This document shows, piece after piece, positions 40,805-53,175 of a stretch of DNA of 64,000 nt. Below the pieces are notes generated by a model. That model made no database searches, had not been told where the DNA came from, and saw only the letters and a program-made list of their open reading frames with translations. Location of the stretch: assembly GCA_039566865.1 (NCBI GenBank), contig CM076944.1, positions 7,586,501 to 7,650,500 on the forward strand. Reading direction: 5' to 3'. This DNA comes from Aurelia coerulea. Taxonomy: Eukaryota > Cnidaria > Scyphozoa > Semaeostomeae > Ulmaridae. The position numbers and the translations under genes are program-made. The number at the start of each line of letters is the position of its first letter. Position 1 is the stretch's first letter.

Positions 40805-41835
40805 ACAGAATGAATATCAATTTCATTTATTTTTTTATTTGTTCTTTACTACATCTAAAATTTACCTGCAGGGTCATTTCATTCATTTTCATTTCATTTT
40901 AATTAATTAACTCGTTTTTTTAATAATTCAATTCATTTCATTGTAATTCATTAGGGTCAGAAAACTTATTCTGTTGCTGGTCGAAAAATCGCACTCTCCT
41001 TTGAAGAGGCTTTGTTAATGAAGGCCCACAGATTGGTCAAAGGAGAGTGGGAAAATCGCATCACAAAAGCTATAACACCGATTTGAAAAATTGTGACTCT
41101 TTTCTCTGGCTGAGAATGCAACTTAATTTTGAGAAAAAAGGACTTTTGGCTAAATCCAGATTTCAGACCCTATCTCTCAGAATTAGCTGACTCGTGGTTC
41201 TGGATTGTGCATGTGATTGGCTAACGTTCATGTGAAATGAAACTGATCACATGAAATGCATCGTGCAACAGCTTATCATCTTAGTTTGCTGGGAGTGATA
41301 ATTGATCTTTCTCACATGGGTCACATGATCCATGGCAAAGCAGGTCTATTTATCATGAATTAATGCCTTTAAGAAACAAATTTCAAAAGTTAAGTTGAAG
41401 CCACAGTAAGGATCGATAACTGGGATCTCGGCAACGCGGGCTAGCCCGGCATCCATATAAACACAAACACAAGCTGTGGCCAGGTAAGTAGGATCTCACC
41501 TGAAGGCGAGCCAGCTCGCTAACGGTCCAGCCCGCCTCATATAAACAGGCCCTTATGGACTGTAGACAGGGGTGTTTAGAACACTAAAGAACCCCACTCC
41601 TGGAACAACAAGCTATCGAGAACAATGTTGATGATTATGGTGCCTGGCATGTTTGATCCGTTTGGATGGGTGTTAACTAAACACACAGTATCGTGTAGCA
41701 AAGATACCAATTTGAATTTACAAGTCACATCCGATTCACATCAGCAGCTACTGTTCTCGATGCAAAGAGTATGTGAAAAACTTTGCAGGTTTCTGTTGAA
41801 ATTGTTAAAATCGTAGTTGGAGATCACAATCTCTA
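40805..41835. other. 3' flank of the cadherin gene
   Basis: AT-rich and simple-sequence stretches (ATTTCATTTT words near 40870-40950) are followed by unrecognised sequence. Short complementary TATAAAC-containing blocks lie at about 41455 and 41540, probably another small inverted-repeat element. I see no exon-like frame. Confidence 0.35.
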
Positions 41836-41841
41836 AATAAA
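41836..41841 (+). terminator. candidate poly(A) signal for the cadherin gene
   Basis: AATAAA lies 1.7 kb past the stop codon, followed by T-rich sequence. It is a plausible but distant 3' end; no transcript evidence is available and an unseen variant signal nearer the stop could be used. Confidence 0.25.
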
Positions 41842-42132
41842 CTGTTATCTTACTTGTTTAGAGAACTACGAACACATTGCGAAAATATGTAAATAACACA
41901 TGGGGCTTTTTCTTCTTCATTGGTAAAATCAAGTGTATCCAATATCATACTGACAATTGCAAAATCATAGTGTTGCTTTGTTTATTCCGTCTATTCTGTC
42001 ACTTTAAAGAAAGTTGTTATGATCGTATATTAGTTATGAACACATATATGGCGTATGCGTCAAATCTTTGAAAAGGCTTGTGTAAATATAGACTCAGCAT
42101 CACTCATTGAATTTGATGGTTATCGCTCATAC

Positions 42133-42614
42133 CATGGGTATTGTGGACACGATTTGTGTCGATCGTGTCCACAATACCTGGCCTAAATGTTACTAAATGA
42201 ATAAACATAGTTCGTTTTACCTTGCTCGTCTTCATTTCATGAGTATCTCTGCTCTTTTGCTTCGGCAGCCATTCTTGCTTACTTTCAACGGCCTAAGGTT
42301 TTTGAACAGTGCCGCGCTCTGAAAGTTGAGAACTAGTTCGCAGATCGTCGCAGCCCTCGAACGACTCTACAGGACGAGTCGTTCGAGGGCTGCGACGATC
42401 TGGGAACTAATTCTCAGGCGATAACTTTCAGATCGCGGCACTGTTCAAAAACCTTAGGCCGTTGAAAGTAAGCAAGAATGGCTGCCGAAGCAAAAGAGCA
42501 GAAATACTCGTGAAATGAAGACAAGCAAGGTAACGAACTACATTTATTCATTTAGTAACATTTAGGCCAGGTATTGTGGACACGATCGACACAAATCGTG
42601 TCCACAATACCCAT
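42133..42614. mobile_element. 482-bp near-perfect palindrome with 8-9 bp target duplication
   Basis: Two arms of about 240 bp are almost exact complements around a centre at about 42370 (CGACTCTACAGGACGAGTCG). GCTCATAC lies at 42125-42132 and 42615-42622 as a direct repeat, with a ninth base differing. Each end also carries its own small palindrome, GGTATTGTGGACACGAT...ATCGTGTCCACAATACC. It has no coding capacity. The duplication marks it as an inserted element and the near identity of the arms marks it as young. Confidence 0.85.
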
Positions 42615-42776
42615 GCTCATACTGAGAGAAATATATGAGAGAAAATAAAAAGCGGATTAAAAATGTTGAACGAATACAAGGAATCACGTCGTAAGTCTAC
42701 ATTTTTCTTCTGGTTGGTCTTGAAAGGAACCTCATCCTCCATTGCTATAACTTTGCTTTGCTATCTATTGTTTAGC

Positions 42777-42838
42777 TTGATAACCAGACCTGATACTATA
42801 TCCTTTGAAATCGGGTCTGGTTATCAGGCTATCTACTG
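42777..42838. repeat. short inverted repeat
   Basis: TTGATAACCAGACCTGATA and TCGGGTCTGGTTATCAGG form a hairpin of about 20 bp per arm. It could be a tiny MITE; no flanking duplication was resolved. Confidence 0.6.
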
Positions 42839-42905
42839 TTGGACTTCTGTAAACTCTTGAATTTTTTCAGAATGAAAGGTTATTCCTTGTCCTTCAAGAA
42901 TTTAA

Positions 42906-43224
42906 AGGCAGTCTGTCACGCATTTGATTGGGTGACAAGGACAATACAAAGAATAGGATAATTGAATGGCTAATGATCCTACTGACTTTCTACTAGATAG
43001 ACCTTTAGTTACTTTAAAGGCAGTCTGTCATGCATCTGATTGGGTGATAAGAACAATACAATGAATAAGAGAATTGAATGGCTGGTGATCCTACTGACTG
43101 TTTACGGCTGTAAAAATTGACAACAATTAGCCGTCCTTTGTTTCCAGTGCACAGGTTCACAAAGACATCTGTTGTGTTGAGCTCTGACTTTATTGCAGCC
43201 AATCAGATGGGTGACAGACTGCCT
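42906..43224. mobile_element. AGGCAGTCTGTC MITE, copies 3 (half) and 4
   Basis: A left arm alone begins at 42906 after TTAA. A complete element follows from 43018 (after TTAA) to 43224 (before TTAA), with AGGCAGTCTGTCATGCATCT and its mirror. The first is probably a partner half left by recombination or a nested insertion at the TTAA site. Confidence 0.75.
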
Positions 43225-45222
43225 TTAAGAAAATGTTTGAAGAACAATTAAAGTCATCGTAACTTTGTTTGAAGTTAAATAAGAAATATAAGAGGTATTA
43301 CTAACCGGCTACTCCTCAGCATGTTCTACCGTGTAGAGGACTGGGGCAGAGTTATGTGTGGTATAGGATCTCTTTATACAGAGGCCCTTTGTACTTATCA
43401 TGTTGTTTGATAGGATTGGTATATTGTGTGTCATGTTGTGGTTTGAAGGAAGGGGCACTTGGGCATGAGGATGGGGGGGGGCTATAATTCACCAACACCT
43501 TTTTGTGAATATGGTTGTCTGAAATATGGCATCAAGCACAAATCTTTCACTCTTCAATCTTACGATTTAGAAATTTGATGACGTTATAGAGATGAGAAAT
43601 TGGTAAAGATTTTTGCCGATGCTATCTGCTATTCATTGTTGTTGTTGTTGTTGTTGTTATTTTTTGTGTTAGTCATTAGGTACTGAGAGCTGTTGAAGGA
43701 AAAACTTGGGATACCCTATATACCTTCAAAATAGACCTAAAATCTTAATAATGGGGCTCCGTCTCCAAAATTTCGGTCAAAATGGTGATTTTGCAGATTT
43801 GATGGTCAATACCAAACAGATGTTTACCTATTTTTCCAAAAATGAAAATCCAAAAATTTTCTACGACTGCTTGGATATAAGTGGGTTGTAACGAGCACTT
43901 TTTGATGGCTTGGCTGAAGCCACCAAACAAACTGCAGAAAACAATGGAGCCTCAGTGCGAGAGCCCCTTTTCAATCCCAAGTGGAAAAGATTATGTCGCA
44001 GCTTCTTTATATATACCGATCAATCGTCTGTGCTACAAGATAGACGAATAGAATTTGATTATGATTGCTGTGGAGCTTAATTGCATGCAAATGTGATCAA
44101 GGTTGTTAGGGCTACTTTGAACAATTTTGAGATCAAACAGTTTTATAAAATTACTTGCAAATCGAGAACAACAAGATCGATTTTAACCAGCTAAATTTCA
44201 TTTTCTACGTTGACATATTATTCACACAGTGCTAGTAACTATAAGGAATCTGATAAGGAGCTAGCAAACTATAGGCTTTCAAACTTTACCGTTTTTTACT
44301 CAACTGGTATGTCTTGCATGCTAATACATTTACAATCAAAAGGGGGGCCATCGTTATCGTTCTCTGACGAATTCTCTAATCGAAAAGATCTTGTGCTCTT
44401 CAGAAACTACTTTCAAACGGAAGTTCTGAAAACTCTGGAACAAAATGACCTAGCCAATTAGATTTCCACATCCAAATTAGCCATTCATCTGCAAAACAAT
44501 ATTTGCTTTGACGTTTTTGCCCATTTTGTGATCTCACATTTAGCAAAAATCCCTACTTTTCCAGCTCAGCTGGCACATCAAGTTTCAGTGAAATTTAACA
44601 AAGTTTCTCACGGAAAGAGGCAAAATCGCGTATCGAATGGAAATTTAGATTGTACAAGAATCTTCACGCATTACTTGCTAATTAAAACGCAAAAGCTTCC
44701 CACCCTCCGGTTAAACTTAAAGACGGACATTCAGCTTAGTTCTCAGATCCGATTATAGATTTTCATTCAAGAACAATCCTGCCCTGCATAAAGTTGAGCT
44801 CGCCCGCCTTAGAGCATTCTTATGTAAATGCCGGTCACGGCTTCGTCGCAACCCAAGCAGCCTAAACGCAGGTGAAAATGGGCCTATTTCGAATGCAGCT
44901 GCCGTTGACGGCTTATTTGCCGTTGACCACTTCATCACGAAACATTTCCTGATGGCTACAGTTGAAGAATATCCCGTAATCTTCAAATCTTTTTAATGTT
45001 TAATTGCTTCTGATGGCAAGGTCACCATCCAGCATTGATATTGCGAAAACAAACAAAATTTGCTACCGCAGTAAAAACCTGTATCAGGCTTTACAATTTC
45101 TCATGAAACGATCAAAGTTTGAAAAACAGGCGGATGAGTTCCTTTAAGAAACTCTGATTAAAATCGTAGGACCCACCAAGAAAGGCTAACACTGCATAAT
45201 TGATAATGAATGCTGCATCCTA
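43225..45222. other. intergenic stretch with decayed frames
   Basis: A (TTG)n run lies at about 43636-43660. Frames at 43706-43891, 44210-44461 and 44528-44758 are of moderate length but show no family motif or splice continuity. They may be the decayed remains of one coding sequence, which I do not recognise. Confidence 0.35.
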
Positions 45223-45826
45223 CCGGGTGCGCCAAAATAAACTATGCACGTTTGGCAGGCCATAACAAGTCGTACACTGGACTGATTTTGAAGATTTATG
45301 GCTTAATCTTTAGCAGAAAGCCTGAATTAGATTCTAGGACTTTTTGCAAATTTTTCCGTTTTCAATTTTTAGAGCTAGAAGCGAGTTTCTTAAAATGCTC
45401 GTTTTCCAAAACATTGAAAACGATCAAAAAACGTTGATCAAATTTTAAAAGATTCAGCATGAATGAACAAAGAGAAAACGTTTTCAGGGGGATTTGGGGG
45501 CTTAGTACGAACTTTCGTACAGCAGATTACAATTGGTCGATTTCTAAATCTCAAATTACCACGAACAAGTTCTCTCTTTGTCCATTCATGTCGATTCTTT
45601 GGAAAAATTGTTCGATGTTTTTCTATCGTTTTTAGTGTTTTTCAAAAACTAAAATTTTAAGGAACTCGCTTCTAGCTCTAAAACTGAAAATGAAAAAATT
45701 TGCAAAAAATCCCAGTATCTAATTCAGGCTTTCTGCTAACAATTAAGTCATAAATCTTCGAAATCGGTCAAGTGTATGATTCATTGTGGCCTGCCAAACG
45801 TGCATAGTTTATTTTGGCGCACCCGG
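45223..45826. mobile_element. CCGGGTGCGCC foldback element, copy 4
   Basis: The ends CCGGGTGCGCCAAAATAAAC and GTTTATTTTGGCGCACCCGG are flanked by TA at both sides. It is the cleanest of the intergenic copies. Confidence 0.88.
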
Positions 45827-45906
45827 TATTGTATTTGCTTTTTAAGGCTCTGTATCATACATTTGAAAAAAGGGATATTGACAGTAACTTCTATCAGTAT
45901 TGTAGG

Positions 45907-46246
45907 CACGGGGGGGGGGGGGGTTCTTGGCCAAATTTTGGATAGGGGTCTGCCGCGAGCATACTCAAAATGGTACCGTTGGCTAGACCAACTTTTACGA
46001 AAATGGTACCCTTGGCTAGACCAATTTTGGCCATTTTCTGGACAAATGTTGTCAAATTTGTACCAAATATGATATCATGACCGTTCGCTAGACCAATATT
46101 GTCAAAAATGATACCGTTGGCTAGACCGTTGTAGGCCAAAATTGCAAAAAAGTATACCCTTGGCTAGACTAGAAGTCCGAAAAAGTATGCCCTTGCTCGC
46201 GGCACATCCCTAGTTACCTTCGATATGGAAGAACCCCCCCCCGTGA
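45907..46246. mobile_element. homopolymer-G-ended repeat element, copy 3 (inverted)
   Basis: CAC plus a G run and TTCTTGGCC at the left, and GGAAGAA plus a C run and GTG at the right, put this copy in the opposite orientation to the other two. Internally GGTACC(G/C)TTGGCTAGACC repeats. The flanks ATTGTAGG and ATTATAGG could be an 8-bp target duplication with one mismatch. Confidence 0.8.
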
Positions 46247-47369
46247 TTATAGGGTACTGCTCGAGGGGTACTGGAAACTTGTTTCTAGAAAATTGCTTCC
46301 TTCATTTATTTCGTTTCACAAATTTTTGTTCTGAAATAAGAACTCATAAGAAACTGGAAAATATTAAGACTCATCTTTCGTATATTTTGGTACATAAATG
46401 AAAAGAATCAGACTGCAATTTCTTATAAGTGAGTTTCTTATATGCGGGTTTTACCAGGCCCGTCAGCCTCCCAATAATTTGCTGAAATTCGTTCACTTGT
46501 GTACGTGAAAAAGGCTGTGAAGTGAAAGCCAAACTCTTGGAAATGAAGATTCAAACTTATCTGTATTCGAGGAAGCTACCAGAATTGATCAAGCTGTCAC
46601 TTTTGATATTATGCAATTCAAAAATAATCTATATCCTTGTGAAATTGAAGTCCTATTTCTAAAATTTTCACGGAAAGACCCCAATTAGTCATGATCCTTT
46701 GCTTCTTTAAATCGCAAAATCTCCAAAAATAGGGCATTTTCCAACGACCTAAAGGGTGAAAATATTTCCTGGGGGCCAGCCCTTGGACCCCTATTTTAGC
46801 TCGCTACTCTTGCATCGAGTTTCCGCCCCCCCCCCCCTCCCCCCAATATGAATGTGGTTCCAATGTGGGCCTGTTTACTGAGCTAGAAAACCTTGCACGT
46901 AGCTTATTGCTTTGGTGAAACCAAAATCAAAGGTGAAACTTTAATTGCTGTTGATGGCAAAGTCGGCATTAAAGGGGCTTTATAAGCAAAACTGCTGATA
47001 GCAGTCTTTAGATTTGTAGTTTGTACTCCATACAATTAGCCCCGGGGGGGGGGGGTACTTGGTCTACGAAGATACGGGGACGTGCCGCTGGAAAATCTGA
47101 AAAGGCACCCTGTCCAGGAGTAAAATTCCCAAAAATGAAATGATACCCTGTCCCGGAGTAAAATTGAAAAAACGATACCCTGTTCTTGAGTTTCTTCATG
47201 CAAAATTGTACGCTGCCTTGGGAATTTGATAGAAATTTGATAGAAATCTATCAAAAAAGCAGAAATGTTGCCATCCAAACGATTTAAATCACATTCGCAG
47301 AGTGACAATGGTTTACAACGACGTTAAGAAAAGAAGAAGGGTTCCACAAAAACATTTAATTCGCATTAA
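46247..47369. other. intergenic, scattered low-complexity patches
   Basis: There is a C-run at about 46825-46850 and a G-run at about 47042-47053. The latter is followed by repeated AAAATTGAAAAAACGATACCCTG-like words, another G-ended repeat segment without a clear partner end. A GTTTCTTA-family relic lies at about 46310-46450. Confidence 0.4.
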
Positions 47370-48480
47370 GAGCCATTTTGATCACCCAGGGTCCTTTGCA
47401 GCCAAGCTGAAATTTGAGACTATCTGAAAATCACAAATTTGTCCTGGGCAGAAAATATTGATCCATACTGCTGTGGTCGTTGAACTGATAGAAAGGTTTT
47501 ACTGTGGTTGAATTGTTCTATCATTTCTATCAATACTGCACTGTGGTCTATAGTTTCCGTCAGGCTAAATTCGATTTTTTTTATATTCAATATAAAAATT
47601 TACAAGAACGAGGTACTGAAAACTACTTGCCTTTGTGTATGAATGTGTTAATTTTATTTCTCCTACTTTCTTCCACAATTTTTTTGAAACCTTGTCATTT
47701 GTTCATCAGTATGATACCAGGCAGGCTCGCAAGGGTGATATTTTTATGACGCGTAAGAATACTTTGCAATATGGTTTAAGGTCTATTAGATATGCTGGCG
47801 CTAAATCCTGGAATGAAACTCCATCCAAAATCAAACAGTCTCTTTCTGTAGTGATTTTCCGTCGTGAACTGAAACAACATCTATTTTCCATCAAATACCA
47901 GTCATGAATACCTCTATCAAAAACTATATCTGAAATCAATCCTAATATCCTCATATCTATCCTTGAAATTTGAAGAATAAGTTTTTAGTTTAGGGGGTGC
48001 TCTCTCCTCGATTAGTTTACCTACTGAGAGAGCTCCTCCTTAAGAAATTCCTCCCCATACAAAAATCTATGTGTATAATCCTATTAGTTATGTTTTATTT
48101 CCTGTTTAATTGATAATTTGTTAGTTGTATGTTGTTTTAAAGAGATTTTTGTATGTAGTGGAATTTTAAAATTAAACTGAACTGAACTGAACTGAACTGA
48201 ACTGAACTGAACTGAACTGAACTGAAAACTATACTTACAAATTACTTAACTACATAACTAAGATGATAACCCTGGAAGCAAGAACCCATGACTATCCCAG
48301 GGTCACGACATAGAACACTAAACTAAATTACATCTAAATATACAATTACGAAAAGCTACATATAAACGATGTTTACTTAGATTGATTACATTTCGTCGTA
48401 AATTTCACTCGTTTTTTATTTGATCTTCAGACGGTTTAAACTTGTAGCATGCTGCAAAGGACCCTGGGTGACAATAGCTC
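47370..48480. mobile_element. AGAGCC TTAA-type element interrupted by a LINE
   Basis: TTAAGAGCCATTTTGATCAC with CCAGGGTCCTTTGC at the left mirrors GCAAAGGACCCTGGGTGACA and AGCTCTTTA at the right. The centre is expanded by the LINE copy at about 47600-48230. Confidence 0.7.
47600..48230 (+). mobile_element. LINE 3' end with (GAACT)n tail
   Basis: The frame to 47907 encodes FVHQYDTRQARKGDIFM, YGLRSIRYAGAKSWNETP and FRRELKQHLF, a LINE reverse-transcriptase C-terminus of a different family from the C.C.LC ones. The copy ends in about nine GAACT pentamers at 48177-48228. Confidence 0.75.
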
Positions 48481-48537
48481 TTTACGCGAATACGTGCCTT
48501 GAGAGAGACACCTAGACTCACAAAATAGTCCCAGTTA

Positions 48538-48590
48538 TCGCAACAACAACTACAACAATGTCAACAACAACAACAACAACAACAACATAA
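48538..48590. repeat. (CAA)n microsatellite
   Basis: An imperfect CAA run interrupted by TAC and TGT. There is no other feature. Confidence 0.8.
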
Positions 48591-48708
48591 TTTTTATAGC
48601 GTCCATCAGTCTATCAATAGCAATAGCAACGAACTTGTAATCAGTCTAAGAGAGACCAAGCATACAGTAAAAACTCGCCTAGAAGAACCTACAGGCTGAA
48701 ATTGGCTG

Positions 48709-49090
48709 CACGTATCTTTTATAAGAAACTAAGAATTTGGGCCCCTACTGAAAGTTCCTTAAATTTATCAGATTTTCAGTACTCGGAGTTTCTTACGAGT
48801 TTCTTAGAGGTTCCATAACAATCTTCATGTTCACTACCTGTTCCGTCGTGAACATTTCAAACAAGGTCTTTTCTAGCCTGCGAAGCATTTCTAGGCAAGT
48901 ATCTTACGAGTAATACGATACAGGAAACAAGTGAAAGTAAAGTGAAAATATATCAAGGATTTCCTTGATAGAAAAAAATGGTTTCTTAAGTTTTATTTTC
49001 CCAGTACTGGAGTTTCTTAAATTTTTGGCGATCTGATGGTAAAAATATGGTTGAGTTTCTTATGGGCAGTTTCTTATAAAAAAATACGTG
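48709..49090. mobile_element. GTTTCTTA foldback element, diverged copy
   Basis: CACGTATCTTTTATAAGAAAC at the left mirrors TTTCTTATAAAAAAATACGTG at the right. GTTTCTTA or TAAGAAAC occurs many times inside. The termini match the cleaner copies at 50798 and 57443. Confidence 0.65.
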
Positions 49091-50797
49091 TACCATTTCA
49101 TGAGAGCCTTTGCCAAAATTGCCGGTTCTCACACGCGAGTTTTAATGTATCGCGAAATATCTCGTCCAAATGATAAAAAAGAGGTTATCAGCCAAAAGAA
49201 TATTTTAAATCATATGATGAATTTTTGATAATTCATCTTTACTACAATTTGACTCTCATGACAGGAAGCGTTTTTGTGTCGGCTGCTCTAATCATGAGCT
49301 AGGATGCAACTGTAGGAAACAGTGCCATTGATTCTACAAAGTAGTTTATTTTCTTTGAGATATTTTTGCGAACTTATTTTGCGAATGAGCAAGCTGAGGA
49401 ATTCGTGAATTCTTTGATAGAAACTTGATGCCGCTTTATGGAGAAGACAAGCTTCTTATCTCACCGACTCTGTTTCAAATAATCAATTGCAGAGTTTCTC
49501 GATCTTTCGGCAGTTTGTCGCAGCAGTAAGCAGGCTCGACTTGGCTTCCTGTATGTTTATTTTGAATGATTTCTGTTGCATCTGCATCCTTGTCGGCTGA
49601 ACCATTCAACGTAGATATAGAAGAATTTGCAGGAAACCGTAGTTTTTATGATAAAACAAAGGACAAAGCGTGTGATGATAAATATTGTTTTCATTGCTTT
49701 CAAATTCTCATATTATTCAACAATTCCATGTTAAATTTTAGACAAAATGTTATTTGACAATTTCATCTTAATTTTAACATGGAATTGTCGGATAAAATAA
49801 GAAGTGGAGCCATAGAACGATGTATATTTTTGTGAGGTGAAAGGTCATTGAGATTGATGTTCTCGTGAAAAGGAAATTTTTGAAAGGTGAGGAGGTCAAA
49901 GTTGGACTGCGCATGCGAAGGATGGATCATTTTCCGCTCGACGGCAATTTTCTTTAAAGGAAATGATTTTAGTCCAATTATTCGCTCCACTGACGGAAAA
50001 GATCTGTCGCCGGCGGACTGGTCTTGTCGCCGGACTCCGAGATTTTCATCACAGGAGCTGTTCGTGAATGTCACAAGGGGGCAAAGATTGTTGATGGCAC
50101 ACTGAATGCAAGTGTTTTTACCTTAACCGTTGTGTCCAAGGATAAACGTAATTTATATGATAATTATGCTCTCCTCTAGATCGTGTTTTGAGTGCGGAAT
50201 ATCATTTCGAGACCAAGGGCTCCTGCAATGGGAAGTACAGTGTGAATCCGCATATTTTAACTGGTGGCCCAAAAGAAATTTAGCTATAATTTGAAAAAAA
50301 TTCTGCACAAATTTCTGAATGCAAGATCCCTATGAAATTAAAATAACACAAGGTACGATGTAAATTACGCCTACTGAGTAAAAATTAGTTCGTTATCTTC
50401 TGCAGTTACAAAGAGAAGTGAGGTACTGAAAAAAGATCGTGGCAAAAACCACTGTAACAAACTTGCTGATCATCAGAACAACGATTTGACAAAAGAAAAT
50501 GTTGAAAACAAGAATTCGAAGGGTGCCATTTTGCGGGCTGAAAGCGGGCTGTGGAATAAAACGTACGTGGCCAATATTCAAATGTTAATCTATCACCCTT
50601 CACCCAAAGACTAGATATGTGAAATTTGTTTGAAAAAAATTACTCATATTTAGACCCAAAAACAGGAAATGCTAATAAGCGTTTTGTATGGGAATAGTCA
50701 CTTTCCTTCTCAAGTGGTCTGGAACACAGGCTAGGGAATATGGGAAGAAGAATTCTACGTTCAATTCTGGTCCATGATTTACTTGCCATTGACGATA
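49091..50797. other. intergenic, no supported gene
   Basis: A short frame near 49590-49690 (with EEFAGNRSFYDKTKDKA) and one at 49887-50105 have no recognised domain. The short mirror TTCCATGTTAAATTTTA / AATTTTAACATGGAA at about 49725-49790 is a hairpin. Sequence from about 50500 is related to the foldback at 30300-30719 and may be the left arm of a larger element ending at 52286. Confidence 0.35.
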
Positions 50798-51227
50798 CAC
50801 GTTTTTTTTTATAAGAAACTTGGATCAGCATTTAGTACTAAAAGTTTCTTAATTTCGCATGAAACTTTCGGTGTTTTAGTAGTAAAAGTTTCTTAATTAG
50901 TTTCTTAATTAGTTTCTTATTTTTGGGCCTAAAATTTCGGTATTGTTCGAAGTTGAGCCTTCTTCTTGAGAAAGGGCTTCCATTTTGCATTGAAATTGTC
51001 ATCAAGAAGAAGCCATGCACATCAAGGCAAAAATTTACCAATTTTGCAGTCAAAAGTCAAGAAAAGACTAAGGTACCTTCGTTAGAGAGATATAGAATAA
51101 GAGAGACATCCAGAAATAAAATTTTAGAGTTTCTTATCCGTTCTTGAGCGTAGTACTAGAGTTTCTTAAATTTTTGGTCATCGTAGTACTAGTTTCTTAT
51201 AAACCAGTTTCTTATAAAAGAAACGTG
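50798..51227. mobile_element. GTTTCTTA foldback element, copy 1
   Basis: It starts CACGTTTTTTTTTATAAGAA and ends TTTCTTATAAAAGAAACGTG, with TA on both flanks. Arms contain GTTTCTTA or its complement more than ten times, plus a CTTCTTCTTGA / TCAAGAAGAAG centre. The copy at 57443-57860 is its close relative in the opposite orientation. Confidence 0.85.
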
Positions 51228-52756
51228 TATTTTATTATTATTTATTATTATTACTTTCTTTATGGTAGGCGTTTAAAAATAGCTATGTTACAGCCAATTG
51301 ATGCCTACCTACCAAACAAAAATAAAATTGTTATTAAATACAAAGTAAAGTAGTCCTAGTTAGTTGATTTAACAGTAAACTGTATATATATATATACATA
51401 TGATATAATATTTACAGGCGAGTTTTCATTGTAAATAAAACGAGATCAATTCCAGAACCCAACCTGCACTACGAACGTTTTGCATAAACGACAGTTGCAT
51501 TTAACGCCCTTCCACTCCTTTATGCGTTTTTTAAACATGGAAATATAGTAACTCTTCAAGCATACAGTAAACTCATAACAAACAAACAAACATACGAGAA
51601 ACAAACATTGTTATTTTTTTCATACAGTAAACTAGCTTGTCAGCAATCACAAAAGAGACAACCCAAGATTGCAATATCAGCATTTGAATTGTGCGCTTGA
51701 GCAAACATAAACAACAAATTAAACTGAAATGAATTTACGTTGCATGTTGCAAAATTGAAATGTGGCCCGTTGATATATGTATGTATGTATTTTAAATTTA
51801 GCCATGTTAAATTAAAAATTTGATTTAACATAAATTTAGGAAAAAAAATAAGTCTAATTACAAGTTTACAATATTATGTAAATATAAAGGTTTTTAAACA
51901 TGGAAATATTCAATGACTGTTTAGTGTCAAAAGCGAACTGTTCGGGCCTTGGGCATTTGCAGAAGATTTTTGTTCTTAGATGATAAGGGGGATTCTTCTC
52001 AATGAAAAAAATACAACTATCACTATTTCTGAAAGTGACAATTGTATCGATTCAAATTTCAATGCTCGTAAATCGTGGGCCAGAATCGAATGCGGAAATC
52101 TCGTTCCCATGCAAACCCCTTATCAGCATTTTCATAATTTCTAGGTCTAAAAGATGAGAGATTTTACCATACAAAATTTTTGCATCTAAGTTAGCCCTTG
52201 ACTAATAGAATTACATTTTAGCTTTGAATATTATTCACTTACTTTTTACGCCACAGCCTGCCAAACGTGTCAACTTTTTTTTACTCACCCGGTTTATGAC
52301 GTCATATCCTGAACGTTATTGTTACGCTAGCTAACGAGGCTGACACCACCGTTACCCCTATTACCTCCTTTCTTTCCCATTGACCCCCCTTTATCAACAC
52401 CTGCCCTAGGATAAAATAGTATTGAATACTTTGTATATGCAGGTTGCATTTGATTGCAGTGAAACCGGTCAGTTGTATTCATGCGAGATAAAACTCAAAC
52501 ACGTGTATTTACCATATCTCTTGTTCATTGCTGCCACAAGAAATTTCTCGTTATCTTGAAAAATCTTTTCATTCAGGGGGTTTTAATGTTTCTGATAAGA
52601 TTTTACATAAAAGTGTACTTTTTTGAAGCGCCATATAACAGATGCAGAGCATGTCTTACTGCAAGCAGGGGGGTATGCATAAAACATGTACGCGAAATCT
52701 TCCGATATTCAGATCCCTTCTCCTGTACACCTTTCATATGGAAATAGGCAACTTTA
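51228..52756. other. intergenic; foldback right arm near 52060-52286
   Basis: The end TTTTTTTTACTCACCCGG at about 52270-52286 is a CCGGGTGA-type terminus. The sequence before it resembles 30480-30719 and is partly complementary to 50500-50790. This suggests one large foldback element into which the GTTTCTTA element inserted. No coding feature was seen. Confidence 0.4.
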
Positions 52757-53175
52757 TACGCTTTTTCTCATAAGAAACTTGGATCAGCCCAGATTTGAGT
52801 GAATGAATTATGATCTAGTTTCTAACACAGTCATGTATTTGTTTCTTGACATATCACATACAGCACAATGTCTAACAAGAAAAAGAGTTGAATTTGGCTC
52901 AAAACATTATATTATAGTGAGTATTACTCATGAATGACAATTTTGCCATGATGTCCTTGAATTTAGCTTTTAATAGTTTCTTAGCGCTGCTCAAAGATAG
53001 TATTAGAGTTTCGGCAGTGGCGGGTTTACGGTGGCAAATGGGGACAACTGCGCCCCCTTCACGATGAAAACTCAGCTTAGCACTCCCCACTCCTTTTTGG
53101 GTAGAAGAGCGCCTTCAACTTCGGGCTGGATCTACCCATGAGTCTTGGTGATCCGTACTAGTTTCTTGTGAACCA
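52757..53175. mobile_element. GTTTCTTA foldback element, degraded copy
   Basis: TTTCTCATAAGAAACTTGGA at the left and TACTAGTTTCTTGTGAACC at the right correspond to the two ends of the 50798 copy. The interior is diverged, with several remaining TTTCTTA words. Confidence 0.5.

Noticed and set aside
49566..49757. Short frame with EEFAGNRSFYDKTKDKA as an exon of a MADF-type gene
   Set aside because: The resemblance is too slight and no acceptor/donor pair or partner exon was found.
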